Below are positions 1-8,663 of a stretch of DNA of 64,000 nt, piece after piece. Numbering within the stretch: position 1 is the stretch's first letter; the number at the start of each line of letters is the position of its first letter. The stretch comes from UBA935 sp031555615 (GTDB lineage: Bacteria; Bacillota; Clostridia; Lachnospirales; Lachnospiraceae): positions 78,469-142,468 of the forward strand of contig JAVBUF010000010.1 in NCBI GenBank assembly GCA_031555615.1, in the 5' to 3' direction. The notes beneath the pieces are model-generated. The model was given only the letters and a program-made list of their open reading frames with translations, had not been told where the DNA came from and made no database searches. The translations under genes and the position numbers were made by a program.

Positions 1-2316
1 CCATCCATCAGTATCGATCAAAGAAATAATAACCGCAATCCCCGTTCTACAGTAGGTACTGTTACGGAAGTTTTTACTTATTTGCGGATATTGTTTGCCA
101 AGCTGGGTACAAGAAAATGTCCTCATTGCGGTGAGCTGATACGCCAGTCCTTTGAGACGGGCATAGAGGCGGATGCCATGCCGGAGAGTGATTCAGGGGA
201 AGGCGGCCTTGACAGCTATGATGTACAGGAAAGTCTGCTTGCCTGCCCCTCCTGTGGAGAAAAGTTTCCGGAACTGTCTATGAGCCACTTTTCTTTTAAT
301 AAACCGGAGGGTGCCTGTCCTGAATGTAAGGGGCTTGGCGTAGTCAATACGCCTGACCTTCAAAAGATTATTAATGCTGATTTAAGTATTATCGATGGCG
401 CTATTCATGGTTGGGATAAATTTTACATTGATCGATATTCAGAGACAATTGAAAATGCAGGCAGTCATTATGGGTTCTCCATCAGTGCAAGTGAACCGTT
501 GAAAAATTTTGGCCAGGTGCAAATGGACTTTTTGCTTCATGGTGCATTAAGTCCGCAGTTTTGCAGACATTTTCCCGGCGTCAAACCGCCTAAAACGGTT
601 CCGGAAGGACGGTTTGAGGGTATTGTTACCAATATTGTCAGACGACACTCTGAAATGAGAAGCGGTTCAAAGGATAAATTAAGCAGTCTGTTTCATCAAC
701 GGGTCTGCACCGAATGTAATGGGGTGCGTTTGCGGAAAGAAAGTATTGCAGTTACAGTGGGGGACATTAATATTATCGAACTCTGTCAAAAATCACTGGA
801 CGACGTTTTAGGCTGGATTCAGAAATTACCCTTGTGTACGACACCAGAGGCTTTACAAATCGCAAAGCCCATCATTGATGATTTAGAACAAAGAATCAAA
901 CGGCTTTTGGATGTCGGTGTCGGTTATTTGAATATGGAGCGCGCGGCAGTTACCCTTTCGGCAGGAGAAGCCCAGCGGCTGAGACTGGCCTCCCTGTTGG
1001 GCAGCGGCCTTACGGGGGTTCTGTATGTGCTGGACGAGCCCACCACCGGCCTCCATGCCCGGGATACCAAAAGACTGATTAACGTTCTGAAAAAATTGCG
1101 GGATCTGGGCAATACGGTCCTGGTGATCGAACATGATATGGAAATGATGCAAGCTGCTGATTATATTGTTGACTTTGGACCGGAGGCCGGAAAGGGTGGT
1201 GGTGAAATCGTGGTTGTGGGAGCACCTGCCGAAGTCGCCGCCTGTGAATCTTCCCTGACGGGACGTTATCTTTCCGGTGCCGATAAAATCAATATTCCCC
1301 TGAAAAGAAGAGCCGGCAACGGAAAATACATTTCCATAGGTAATGCCCATAAGCACAATCTGAAAAATATCGATGTAGATTTGCCATTGGGGATGCTTGT
1401 TTCCCTGACCGGGGTATCCGGCAGTGGAAAATCCAGTTTGCTGTTTGATATTCTTGGCCGTGAAGGCGAGATTTATTTTGGTCACTCCAAAGAACAGTCT
1501 GATCATTTGGAGATTTCAGGATGGGAGAATGTCAGTGATATTATTACCATTGATCAATCACCAATCGGCAGAACAAGCCGCTCCAATGCAGCAACCTACA
1601 CGGATGTTTTTTCCTATATCAGAGATTTATATGCTTCTTTGCCGGAAGCAAAAAAGAAGAAGCTTCAGCCAAAGCACTTTTCCTTTAATGTGGCCGGGGG
1701 CAGATGTGAGAAATGTGAAGGAAACGGTGAGCTTACCATAGCTATGCACTTTCTGCCGGATGTTCAGGTCAAATGTCCGGTTTGCCACGGACAGCGATTT
1801 CAGAAAAGTATTTTAGAGGTGCGATACAAAGGTTTTAGTATTTCCGATGTCTTACAAATGACCATTACAGATGCTATCGCTGTATTCCGAGATATTGAAC
1901 CGATTATGGACAGGTTGTCGGTGCTGCAGAAGGTTGGACTTGGCTATTTGAGTCTGGGGCAGTCTGCTGCCACCTTGTCAGGCGGTGAGGCACAACGCAT
2001 AAAACTGGCAAAGGAGCTTGGAAAGCGTGCAAACGGACATACCCTTTATCTGTTGGATGAACCCACTACAGGACTTCATCCGGCAGATGTAAAAAAATTG
2101 ATTGCGCTTCTGAATGAATTGGTAGACCAGGGCAATACCGTAATTACCGTTGAGCATAATCTTGATGTCATCGCAATGTCCGATTGGATGATTGATTTTG
2201 GACCGGAGGGCGGCGATGCCGGCGGAGAGATTATCGCCCAGGGGACACCGGAGACAGTAGCGAAAACAGCTCGTTCTCAAACCGGAGCGTGCTTAAACAC
2301 ACTAATGTTCAAATAG
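1..2316 (+). CDS. UvrA-like ABC ATPase lacking the UvrB-binding domain (5' partial)
   Basis: The frame is open from the first base, so the start and the first Walker A lie outside the window. The sequence opens with the UvrA-typical stretch after Walker A (SISIDQ..NPRSTVGTVTE). In canonical UvrA about 150 or more residues (the UvrB-binding domain) separate the first zinc-type CPHCGE (nt 118-135) from the CPSCGE..MFSFN-like motif; here only about 40 do (CPSCGE near nt 244). NBD1 keeps LSAGEAQR (nt 955) and LDEPTTGLH (nt 1031). NBD2 keeps Walker A GVSGSGKSS (nt 1408), the CEKCEGNG/CPVCHG zinc finger (nt 1706-1790), LSGGEAQR (nt 1975) and LDEPTTGLH (nt 2053). Lack of the UvrB-binding region is typical of UvrA2/DrrC-like self-resistance paralogues rather than the repair UvrA. 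It lies 10 nt upstream of an ABC exporter and is probably co-transcribed, which suggests resistance to DNA-binding compounds (inference). Confidence 0.9.
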   Translation, partial: PSISIDQRNNNRNPRSTVGTVTEVFTYLRILFAKLGTRKCPHCGELIRQSFETGIEADAMPESDSGEGGLDSYDVQESLLACPSCGEKFPELSMSHFSFNKPEGACPECKGLGVVNTPDLQKIINADLSIIDGAIHGWDKFYIDRYSETIENAGSHYGFSISASEPLKNFGQVQMDFLLHGALSPQFCRHFPGVKPPKTVPEGRFEGIVTNIVRRHSEMRSGSKDKLSSLFHQRVCTECNGVRLRKESIAVTVGDINIIELCQKSLDDVLGWIQKLPLCTTPEALQIAKPIIDDLEQRIKRLLDVGVGYLNMERAAVTLSAGEAQRLRLASLLGSGLTGVLYVLDEPTTGLHARDTKRLINVLKKLRDLGNTVLVIEHDMEMMQAADYIVDFGPEAGKGGGEIVVVGAPAEVAACESSLTGRYLSGADKINIPLKRRAGNGKYISIGNAHKHNLKNIDVDLPLGMLVSLTGVSGSGKSSLLFDILGREGEIYFGHSKEQSDHLEISGWENVSDIITIDQSPIGRTSRSNAATYTDVFSYIRDLYASLPEAKKKKLQPKHFSFNVAGGRCEKCEGNGELTIAMHFLPDVQVKCPVCHGQRFQKSILEVRYKGFSISDVLQMTITDAIAVFRDIEPIMDRLSVLQKVGLGYLSLGQSAATLSGGEAQRIKLAKELGKRANGHTLYLLDEPTTGLHPADVKKLIALLNELVDQGNTVITVEHNLDVIAMSDWMIDFGPEGGDAGGEIIAQGTPETVAKTARSQTGACLNTLMFK

Positions 2317-2326
2317 GAGGGACAAG

Positions 2327-3061
2327 ATGGGTAAAGCATTGATAGTAAAAGGATTACAAAAATCCTATGGAAATGTCCGGGCCATTGACGGCCTGGATTT
2401 AGAAGTGGAAAGCGGGGAGATTTTCGGTCTTCTGGGTCATAACGGGGCTGGAAAAACGACAAGTATTGAGTGTATACTGGGCGTGAAAACACCGGATGCG
2501 GGACATGTAGAGCTGCTTGGAATGAATCCCGTTATGGATCGGAAAAGACTGTTCGAACGAGTAGGGGTTCAATTTCAACAAACTAATTATCATGATAAAA
2601 TCCGGGTGGCAGAAATCTGTGCAGTTACCGAATCGCTTTACAAAAACCCGGCGGATTGGAAAAAACTGCTGGGGACATTTGGGCTGTCGGGAATGGAAAA
2701 GCGGACGGTGTCAGAACTGTCCGGTGGGGAAAGGCAAAGGCTGTCCGTATTATTGGCCCTGATCCCCAATCCGGAGTTTGTTTTTATGGACGAACTGACG
2801 ACCGGGCTTGATTCCAGGGCCAGACGCAGCGTATGGAAGTATTTGGAGGAGCTGAAGGCCGGTGGCTTGACCATTCTTTTGACATCTCACTATATGGATG
2901 AAGTGAAAGCTCTGTGTGACAGGATTTGTATTTTGAAGAAAGGTAAAACACTTATTGCAGGTACCGTTGAAGAAGTGGTTGCCAAGAGTCCATATGATAA
3001 TTTGGAAGAAGCCTATTTGTGGTATTCGGGAGAGGAGGAAGTGCATGATGAAAACCTTTAA
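2327..3061 (+). CDS. ABC-2 type exporter, ATP-binding protein
   Basis: A 244 aa ATPase of the DrrA/CcmA type. It has Walker A GHNGAGKTT (residues 37-45), signature LSGGERQR (about 131), Walker B FVFMDE with the D-loop GLD (about 148-157) and H-loop TSHYMDE (about 187). The ribosome binding site AGGAGGGA precedes ATG by a usual distance. It would energise the permease encoded by the next gene, whose start overlaps its 3' end by 17 nt, indicating translational coupling. With the UvrA-like gene upstream and the MerR gene downstream it forms a DrrABC-like export/resistance operon. The substrate cannot be read from the sequence. Confidence 0.93.
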   Translation: MGKALIVKGLQKSYGNVRAIDGLDLEVESGEIFGLLGHNGAGKTTSIECILGVKTPDAGHVELLGMNPVMDRKRLFERVGVQFQQTNYHDKIRVAEICAVTESLYKNPADWKKLLGTFGLSGMEKRTVSELSGGERQRLSVLLALIPNPEFVFMDELTTGLDSRARRSVWKYLEELKAGGLTILLTSHYMDEVKALCDRICILKKGKTLIAGTVEEVVAKSPYDNLEEAYLWYSGEEEVHDENL

Positions 3062-3791
3062 TGCCTTATTTAAGAGTGAGATGAAATTATCCTTCAGGGA
3101 TATGAACATTCCGATTTTTGGTGTAATATTTCCCATTATAGTTGCGGTTATCGTTGGTCTGGTGAATGGGAATAAACCGGCATTTGAAGGCGCCGGCTAC
3201 AGCTTTATCGCCCAATCTTTTGGTGCCTTTGCCGCCATTGCTATCTGTGCCACCGGTCTTATGGGGATGCCGCTGGTAGTGGCCGATTACCGGCATAAAA
3301 AAATACTAAAACGATACATGGTAACACCGGTCAGTCCAGTGCTGCTGTTATTGGTACAGTTTCTAATCAACCTGATTATGAGTGTTATTGCACTGGTACT
3401 GCTATATATTATTTGTTCTGTCTTTTGGGGATACCAAATGATGGGTAATGTGGGATGGTTTTTACTGTCTTATCTGCTGGTTATTTTTTCTATTTACAGC
3501 ATTGGCATGATGCTGGCCAGTGTAGCACCGGATATGAAAACTGCCAATCTGCTTTGTACACTGATTTATTTTCCGATGCTGTTCTTTTCAGGGGCGACAA
3601 TTCCCTATGAAATTATGCCAAAAGGTGCTCAGCGGGTGATGGATGTGCTTCCGTTAACACATGGTATTAAATTGCTCAAAGGAACATCACGTGGGTTATC
3701 CATAGATAACATAATGGTTTCTATAGTTATATTAAGCGTTATTTCATTGGTGTGTATTATTTTGTCTTTTAAATTTTTCAGATGGGAATAG
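3045..3791 (+). CDS. ABC-2 type transporter permease
   Basis: A 248 aa membrane protein with about six hydrophobic segments and the ABC-2 layout (long loop after the first segment, then paired helices near the C-terminus). I place the start at ATG 3045 or the adjacent ATG 3048 because AGGAGG at 3033-3038 sits 6-9 nt upstream; an upstream in-frame start at 2955 would lie deep inside the ATPase gene. It overlaps the ATPase gene by 17 nt, consistent with one exporter complex in the cytoplasmic membrane. The segment near FSGATIPYEIMP is the usual conserved loop of DrrB/YadH-like permeases. Confidence 0.9.
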   Translation: MMKTFNALFKSEMKLSFRDMNIPIFGVIFPIIVAVIVGLVNGNKPAFEGAGYSFIAQSFGAFAAIAICATGLMGMPLVVADYRHKKILKRYMVTPVSPVLLLLVQFLINLIMSVIALVLLYIICSVFWGYQMMGNVGWFLLSYLLVIFSIYSIGMMLASVAPDMKTANLLCTLIYFPMLFFSGATIPYEIMPKGAQRVMDVLPLTHGIKLLKGTSRGLSIDNIMVSIVILSVISLVCIILSFKFFRWE

Positions 3792-3815
3792 CAGAATCAG
3801 ATTGGAGGTGAGAGC

Positions 3816-4604
3816 ATGTATACACTGGATAGATTATCGAAAATGAGCGGGATTCCGGCAGAGATGATTCAAGGTTATGAAAAAGCCGGGTTGCTATCCC
3901 CGCCAGATACCCATCATGATAAAAGAGAAAACCTTTATACATCAGCCGAACTGATCATCCTGCATAAAATTGCAGCTCTTTCGCAGATGGGGTTTACCGT
4001 AGATGAATTAGTGCAGTTCCTAAATACTCCCCAACCAGAGACAGATTTGCAGAAGAAAGAACAGCTGGAACAGAAAATAAGCAGACTGAACCGGAAAATA
4101 ACCGATTTGGACGACTATCTGTTAGGTGTGGGAGAGTGTAATATCGTGATCAAGTCATTGCCGGAAATAACTGTAGCGGCAAAGGATGTGAGAATATCAG
4201 ATGTAAAGGAGCTTTACCAACTATCAAAGGAGTTCTATCAAGAGCTTGATGGGATTGGGTGTGAGATCCTTTCTGCCGAATATCGTTACATCGTATTCCA
4301 TGGAGAAAAGTACGAAAAGCAGGATTTTAAGGTGCAGCTTTGCGCAGCGGTAAAAGAAGCAGGAGTGTCTACTGACACGATTCGATTTATGGTAATACCG
4401 GCGATTCCCAAGGCAGCTTGTTCTTACCATAAAGGTCCATACGATTCGCTGCACTTGACACGTACGTTCTCCGCTTTATGGATGGATTATCACGGCTATG
4501 TTATTGAGGGTGATTACCGGGAGATTTACATAGATGGTATATGGAATAAAGACACCGAAGATGAATGGCTGACAGCGATACAGGTTCCTTTGAAAGCTAT
4601 ATGA
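3816..4604 (+). CDS. MerR family regulator with GyrI-like ligand-binding domain
   Basis: A 262 aa protein. The N-terminal winged helix-turn-helix (residues 1-70, YTLDRLSKMSGIP..YEKAGLL) is MerR-like, a coiled coil follows at about 85-105, and the C-terminal half (about 110-260) resembles the BmrR/GyrI effector domain (HGEKYEKQDF, YHKGPYDSL, EIQVPL-type ending). Such proteins sense drugs and activate efflux genes. GGAGGTGAGAG precedes the ATG. As last gene of the UvrA-like/ABC operon it is the likely local regulator of that operon, whose promoter lies outside the window. The HTH deviates from the usual LRYYE motif, reading MIQGYEKAG. Confidence 0.88.
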   Translation: MYTLDRLSKMSGIPAEMIQGYEKAGLLSPPDTHHDKRENLYTSAELIILHKIAALSQMGFTVDELVQFLNTPQPETDLQKKEQLEQKISRLNRKITDLDDYLLGVGECNIVIKSLPEITVAAKDVRISDVKELYQLSKEFYQELDGIGCEILSAEYRYIVFHGEKYEKQDFKVQLCAAVKEAGVSTDTIRFMVIPAIPKAACSYHKGPYDSLHLTRTFSALWMDYHGYVIEGDYREIYIDGIWNKDTEDEWLTAIQVPLKAI

Positions 4605-4617
4605 GTCAGATAAACAG

Positions 4618-4650
4618 GGCATATTTCTCAGTTGAGAAGTATGTCTTTTC
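4618..4650 (+). terminator. Rho-independent terminator after the resistance operon
   Basis: A 12 bp stem (GGCATATTTCTC with GAGAAGTATGTC, including G-U pairs) with a 4 nt loop is followed by TTTTCTG. It begins 14 nt after the MerR stop codon. Confidence 0.7.
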
Positions 4651-4681
4651 TGTTGTAAGCATGTTGAATTTGAATAAAAAA

Positions 4682-4710
4682 TTGCTAACCCGATTTTTTT
4701 AGGAATAAAT
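4682..4710 (+). promoter_or_regulatory. Candidate promoter of the deacetylase gene
   Basis: TTGCTA (4682-4687), a 17 nt spacer and ATAAAT (4705-4710). The match is moderate. The inverted repeat at 4717-4751 starts just downstream of the -10 box, at the expected transcription start. Confidence 0.4.
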
Positions 4711-4716
4711 GGTTAA

Positions 4717-4751
4717 CTTATTAAGTGAACAAATACAATACACTTAATAAG
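4717..4751. repeat. Perfect 11 bp inverted repeat before the deacetylase
   Basis: CTTATTAAGTG (4717-4727) and CACTTAATAAG (4741-4751) are exact reverse complements separated by 13 nt. The element ends immediately before the GAGAGGA ribosome binding site of the deacetylase gene. It may be a repressor operator or a leader hairpin. Confidence 0.7.
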
Positions 4752-4762
4752 AGAGGATTTTT

Positions 4763-5773
4763 ATGAGCAGGGTGTTTTTTACTATTGTACTTTCGGTTTT
4801 GCTGTTCTTTTCAGGATGTATGCAAAAAAATCAACCAAATGACACCATTGATCAGGAAACGGTGATCTTTGACATCAGCGGAACATATGAAGCATTTACG
4901 AAAACCTATTTTCCAATAAATTATGGAGCCGAAAAGCAAGAAGAAATGATTTTACTTGATTACGGAACCATAACCCCCAATAAAAAACTGATTACGGATG
5001 TGATATACGACGGAACGAATATAAACTTTACGCCCATAACGGATCAAGGCATCGGAACCGCGTGGATTACCCTGATTGCTGAAGGCAAGGAACAAACAAC
5101 TTATATTAAAATATATGATTTAAGCCGCCAGCTCGTTTCAATAGATTTTGACGATGGTCCCAGTGAATTTACAGATGATATTCTTGATACACTGACAGAA
5201 ACCGGATTCAGCGCTACATTTTTTGTTACCGGAAAAGCCTATCAGGATGTTCGCCGTGTGTATGTAGGTGCTGAGCTTTACCCCGAAACATTAAAACGGG
5301 AAGCAATGAGTGGTCATCAAATCGGAAACCATACCTATGACCATCCGTGGAGAATTATGGATTATGATATTGGTCCGCCCGATCAGCAAAAGGATTGGAT
5401 GGATTATAGCAGAAGTGAGGTCAGGGAGCAGGTAAAGCGGCTGGACAATTTAGTCTTTGATCTGGTGGGAGTTGTTCCGGAATACTTTGCGCCGCCTTAT
5501 GGCCGTGACGTTCACCTAAAAGCAATTAAAAAAAATATTCCGGACCGATCAATTAATTGTAACGATACCGGTGATTGGATACCGGAAACAACCGCCGAAG
5601 AGATTGCGCAAAGAATCCTGGCTACCCCCGATAACGCAACGGTACTGATGCATGATGTTTATCAAAAAACCGCCGCAGGTTTAAGAAAAGCACTCACATC
5701 TGCCGAAGCTGAAAAGTTTCAGTTTATGACAACTTATGAGTTGGATATGATTCGGGGGCAGACCAGGCAATAA
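4763..5773 (+). CDS. Lipoprotein polysaccharide deacetylase (NodB fold)
   Basis: A 336 aa protein with a lipoprotein signal (hydrophobic stretch then FSGC, Cys at about 19). The NodB domain runs from about residue 128 to the end: motif 1 SIDFDDGP holds the catalytic and metal-binding Asp pair, NHTYDHP the metal-binding His pair, APPYGRD motif 3, and LMHDVY the last catalytic His. It is predicted to remove N- or O-acetyl groups from peptidoglycan or another surface glycan outside the membrane. About 100 residues between lipobox and catalytic domain, rich in beta-type sequence, may be a small binding domain. It is monocistronic, with a terminator upstream and a convergent gene downstream. Confidence 0.9.
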   Translation: MSRVFFTIVLSVLLFFSGCMQKNQPNDTIDQETVIFDISGTYEAFTKTYFPINYGAEKQEEMILLDYGTITPNKKLITDVIYDGTNINFTPITDQGIGTAWITLIAEGKEQTTYIKIYDLSRQLVSIDFDDGPSEFTDDILDTLTETGFSATFFVTGKAYQDVRRVYVGAELYPETLKREAMSGHQIGNHTYDHPWRIMDYDIGPPDQQKDWMDYSRSEVREQVKRLDNLVFDLVGVVPEYFAPPYGRDVHLKAIKKNIPDRSINCNDTGDWIPETTAEEIAQRILATPDNATVLMHDVYQKTAAGLRKALTSAEAEKFQFMTTYELDMIRGQTRQ

Positions 5774-5791
5774 ATTGAAGCAATTTAGGAA

Positions 5792-7513
5792 TTAATTTAT
5801 TTTGAATTTTTTTACGGAATCACTTAAATCAAGAGCCATCTCATTGGTTTTATCGAGATTTTTGACTACCGCATCGGCATTCAGGGTTACCTCTCCGACC
5901 TGTGAGGCTACCAGGGTAGTGGTATGGGCACCCTCATTTGCGGCGCGGGCTACTTCGCTGATAGTGGAAACGATGGTCTGGATGGACGCCTGTAATTGTT
6001 CGGAGGTTGCACTCAGATCGGCGGTCATATCATCCACATCTTTAGCATCATTGCTGTAATCATCTGTTGCACTCAGCATCGTATTGTAATCCCGGCTGAC
6101 ATCATTTTCCACAAAACCCAGAAGCTTGTTGGCATCATTTACCAGTAAGTCCACTGACTTGATTACAACCGAAGCCACTTCCAGTATCTTAGTGGCGGTT
6201 CCCTTTGAATTTTCAGCCAGGCTTCGGATTTCCTCGGCGACAACCGCAAATCCTTTTCCGGCTTCACCCGCTCTGGCTGCTTCGATAGCGGCATTCAGTG
6301 CCAGTAAGTTGGTCTGGTTGGTGATACTCAGGATGGCATCGGCCAGTGAGTTGATTTGTTCTACTGCCTTGGCATCCTCCAGAGATTTCATCAGACCTTT
6401 CTGGATAGTCACAAAGGTAGTATCGGAAGTTTGCTTGGAGACGGTGAAGTCGGTTTTCAAATCACGGGCCCGGCGGGCAATATCACCGGCCAGTTTAGCC
6501 CCATCCAGTGATTTGGCGGAAACAACTTCCACAGCATTGTCGATTTCCGACATGGTGGCATTTAATTCGTCTGAAGATGCAGCGGTTTCCTCCATTCCGG
6601 CAGCAAGCTCCTCAGTAGCTGCTGAAATTTCCTGAATATGTTCATTTAATTCTTTAAAATTCTTATTGGACTGTTGGGACATATCCAGCAGCGACTGGCT
6701 GGAATTAACAATATGAGATATAATATTGCGCATATTATTCTTCATGGTATTCATGGAGCTGGAAAGAAGTCCCATTTCATCCTGTCGTATCAGCAGTTTC
6801 TGATCGAACTCAATGGTCAGATCGCCCCCGGCGATTCCTTCGGCAGCCTTCTGCATCTGTCTCATACCGCCAGTGATGGCCCGGGTAATCAGTACTGCCA
6901 CGAAAACGGTAATTAAGATAGCTGCAATAATAATGATCACAGTCAGGAGAATGGCTGCTTCAAAAGTATCGGTACCTTCTGCTTCTACAATCTGCATTTG
7001 TGTGGAATTCCAGTCCAGCATCGTATCCAATATATCAAATACATCGGCACGGGCCTGACGGTAGGGACCATTCATCCTCAGATCATTGAGGGCATCATAA
7101 TCTCCGGCGCTGGCATATTGCTCCAGTTCACTTACGGCATTCAGCATGGCAGTGGCGGCGGTTCTGAGCTTTGCCAGATTGGCAGTGTCTTCAGCATTAC
7201 TGCCCAAATAAGATTCATAAGTGTCCATCAATACCTGGGCCTGACTATAGGAATCAGCAATAGTCTGGATGCGGGAATCAACATCAGCCTGATCATAGGT
7301 GTTGCACAATCCCATAACATCAGCGCGGATATCCCGCATACGGGAATCAACATCACTGATGGCAGTCATGCTTAATCCGCTGATATACATGTCATCCTGT
7401 CCGTTATCCAGTTTGTTTAAGTTACTATAGCTGATAAGACCCAAAATGCAAATAGAAATAATTGATATGGCAAAAGCCAGAGTTAGCTTTACACCGATTT
7501 TTAAGTTACTCAT
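5792..7513 (-). CDS. Methyl-accepting chemotaxis protein
   Basis: A 573 aa transmembrane chemoreceptor. A first membrane helix (residues 7-29) and a second (about 185-210) bracket a helical ligand domain of about 155 residues of the four-helix-bundle type. A HAMP region (about 210-265) follows, then a long coiled-coil signalling domain. The hairpin tip is unmistakable (NQTNLLALNAAIEAARAGE, about 405-423, then GFAVVAEEIRSLAE). It would couple to CheA/CheW, which are not in this window. No C-terminal CheR-docking pentapeptide is visible. AAGGAG lies 8-9 nt before the ATG. It stands alone, as orphan receptors often do. Confidence 0.96.
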   Translation of the reverse strand: MSNLKIGVKLTLAFAISIISICILGLISYSNLNKLDNGQDDMYISGLSMTAISDVDSRMRDIRADVMGLCNTYDQADVDSRIQTIADSYSQAQVLMDTYESYLGSNAEDTANLAKLRTAATAMLNAVSELEQYASAGDYDALNDLRMNGPYRQARADVFDILDTMLDWNSTQMQIVEAEGTDTFEAAILLTVIIIIAAILITVFVAVLITRAITGGMRQMQKAAEGIAGGDLTIEFDQKLLIRQDEMGLLSSSMNTMKNNMRNIISHIVNSSQSLLDMSQQSNKNFKELNEHIQEISAATEELAAGMEETAASSDELNATMSEIDNAVEVVSAKSLDGAKLAGDIARRARDLKTDFTVSKQTSDTTFVTIQKGLMKSLEDAKAVEQINSLADAILSITNQTNLLALNAAIEAARAGEAGKGFAVVAEEIRSLAENSKGTATKILEVASVVIKSVDLLVNDANKLLGFVENDVSRDYNTMLSATDDYSNDAKDVDDMTADLSATSEQLQASIQTIVSTISEVARAANEGAHTTTLVASQVGEVTLNADAVVKNLDKTNEMALDLSDSVKKFKIN

Positions 7514-7531
7514 ATAATTCTCCTTCTCGTT

Positions 7532-7582
7532 TGTTCCGGATTTAATATCCTATTTGTTTATAGTATATTGCGTGACGGAACA
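7532..7582. repeat. Inverted repeat in the chemoreceptor promoter region
   Basis: TGTTCCG (7532-7538) and CGGAACA (7576-7582) are exact reverse complements 37 nt apart. On the minus strand they flank a TATACT box and lie just upstream of the chemoreceptor ribosome binding site. The arms are only 7 bp, so chance is possible. Confidence 0.35.
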
Positions 7583-7680
7583 CAAGCAGAAAGAAAAAGT
7601 TCATCATTATCACTAATATGGATTTCCTTTCAGAGGCAGGAAATAGTAACAATAGCTAGCTGGTTTGATTTAATCCTCCT

Positions 7681-8529
7681 TTAATTACTTTGGCCCTTTC
7701 TGAAATATTGCCGGAATTCCATTGGTGATGTGCCGGATATATCATGAAAGACATTACTGAAATAGTTTCCATTACAAAAACCCAACTGCATAGCAATATC
7801 GCTGACAGACAGATCGGTATTTGTCAGCAGATTCTGGGCCATTCTGATTTTATAACATTTCAAATAGGTTGTATAGGAGGAACCCACAGCTTCCTTAAAT
7901 CGCTTGGAAAAATGGGAGACGGATAAGCCGGCGATATCTGCCAGGTCTTTAATGGAAGGATTCTCCTGATAATGTAAATCCAAATAGAACAATATCTGCA
8001 TAATTTCCTTATCCGCAGTATTCAGATGCCATTCCGGGCCGGAATTAATGGTTCTGTTTCTCATAACGGTGAGCAGAAGATGGGTTAACATTCCCTGCAG
8101 CAATAATTCGGAATGTTGATCATAATGCTCATATTCATCAAGCATATCTTCCAATATCGTAATAATCTTGTGCTGGACAGGTTCTTCTAAAGGGTGAAAG
8201 ATATGCGACATAAAGTCATCAAAAGAATGCTGTCCGATTTTCTTGATTAAAGGTTCAACCATCTGGTCGGTAAATTTTACCAGATAACGTTCATAGGGGG
8301 CCATGGATGAAAAGGTTGTATGCATGTAAAGATCTTTGGGGATGGTGCCGAAAGTACCGGGATGGGAAAAATAAATGCCATGCGGTGTGGTGGTTTTCCG
8401 GTCTCCGCTGACTAAAAAGGAAGCCCCATAAAAATCCCTGTAGATGTCGCTGGAACGCATACTGAATTCAGCGTCTTTCTTTAACAGTTCGATATGGATA
8501 TTGTATCCGTTTTTTAATGGTGCCGGCAT
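7681..8529 (-). CDS. AraC family transcriptional regulator
   Basis: A 282 aa protein. The N-terminal about 170 residues would be a cupin-like sensor; the C-terminal about 100 residues hold two helix-turn-helix motifs (SIKDLADIAGLSVSHFSKRF and DLSVSDIAMQLGF..YFSNVF), the AraC/XylS signature. AAGGAGGGG precedes the ATG by 6 nt. It is divergent from the ABC half-transporter pair beginning at 8664, with 134 nt between the start codons, so it most likely controls that pair. Its ligand is unknown. Confidence 0.93.
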   Translation of the reverse strand: MPAPLKNGYNIHIELLKKDAEFSMRSSDIYRDFYGASFLVSGDRKTTTPHGIYFSHPGTFGTIPKDLYMHTTFSSMAPYERYLVKFTDQMVEPLIKKIGQHSFDDFMSHIFHPLEEPVQHKIITILEDMLDEYEHYDQHSELLLQGMLTHLLLTVMRNRTINSGPEWHLNTADKEIMQILFYLDLHYQENPSIKDLADIAGLSVSHFSKRFKEAVGSSYTTYLKCYKIRMAQNLLTNTDLSVSDIAMQLGFCNGNYFSNVFHDISGTSPMEFRQYFRKGQSN

Positions 8530-8663
8530 AGATGTCCCCTCCTTTTATAAGATTATTACATAGATTATCCCCATATTCAATAGAAAAACAAATGAAATCT
8601 ACAAAAATATACGGTACAATTGGCAAGTAATAGAACGTATAGGATGGAATGAGGGAAGGAAAT

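Noticed and set aside
883..1506. 207 aa minus-strand frame inside the UvrA-like gene
   Set aside because: Antisense to clear ABC ATPase motifs, no ribosome binding site, no recognisable domain.
6126..6635. 169 aa plus-strand frame across the chemoreceptor gene
   Set aside because: Ser/Ala-rich translation is the mirror of the receptor coiled coil; no RBS.
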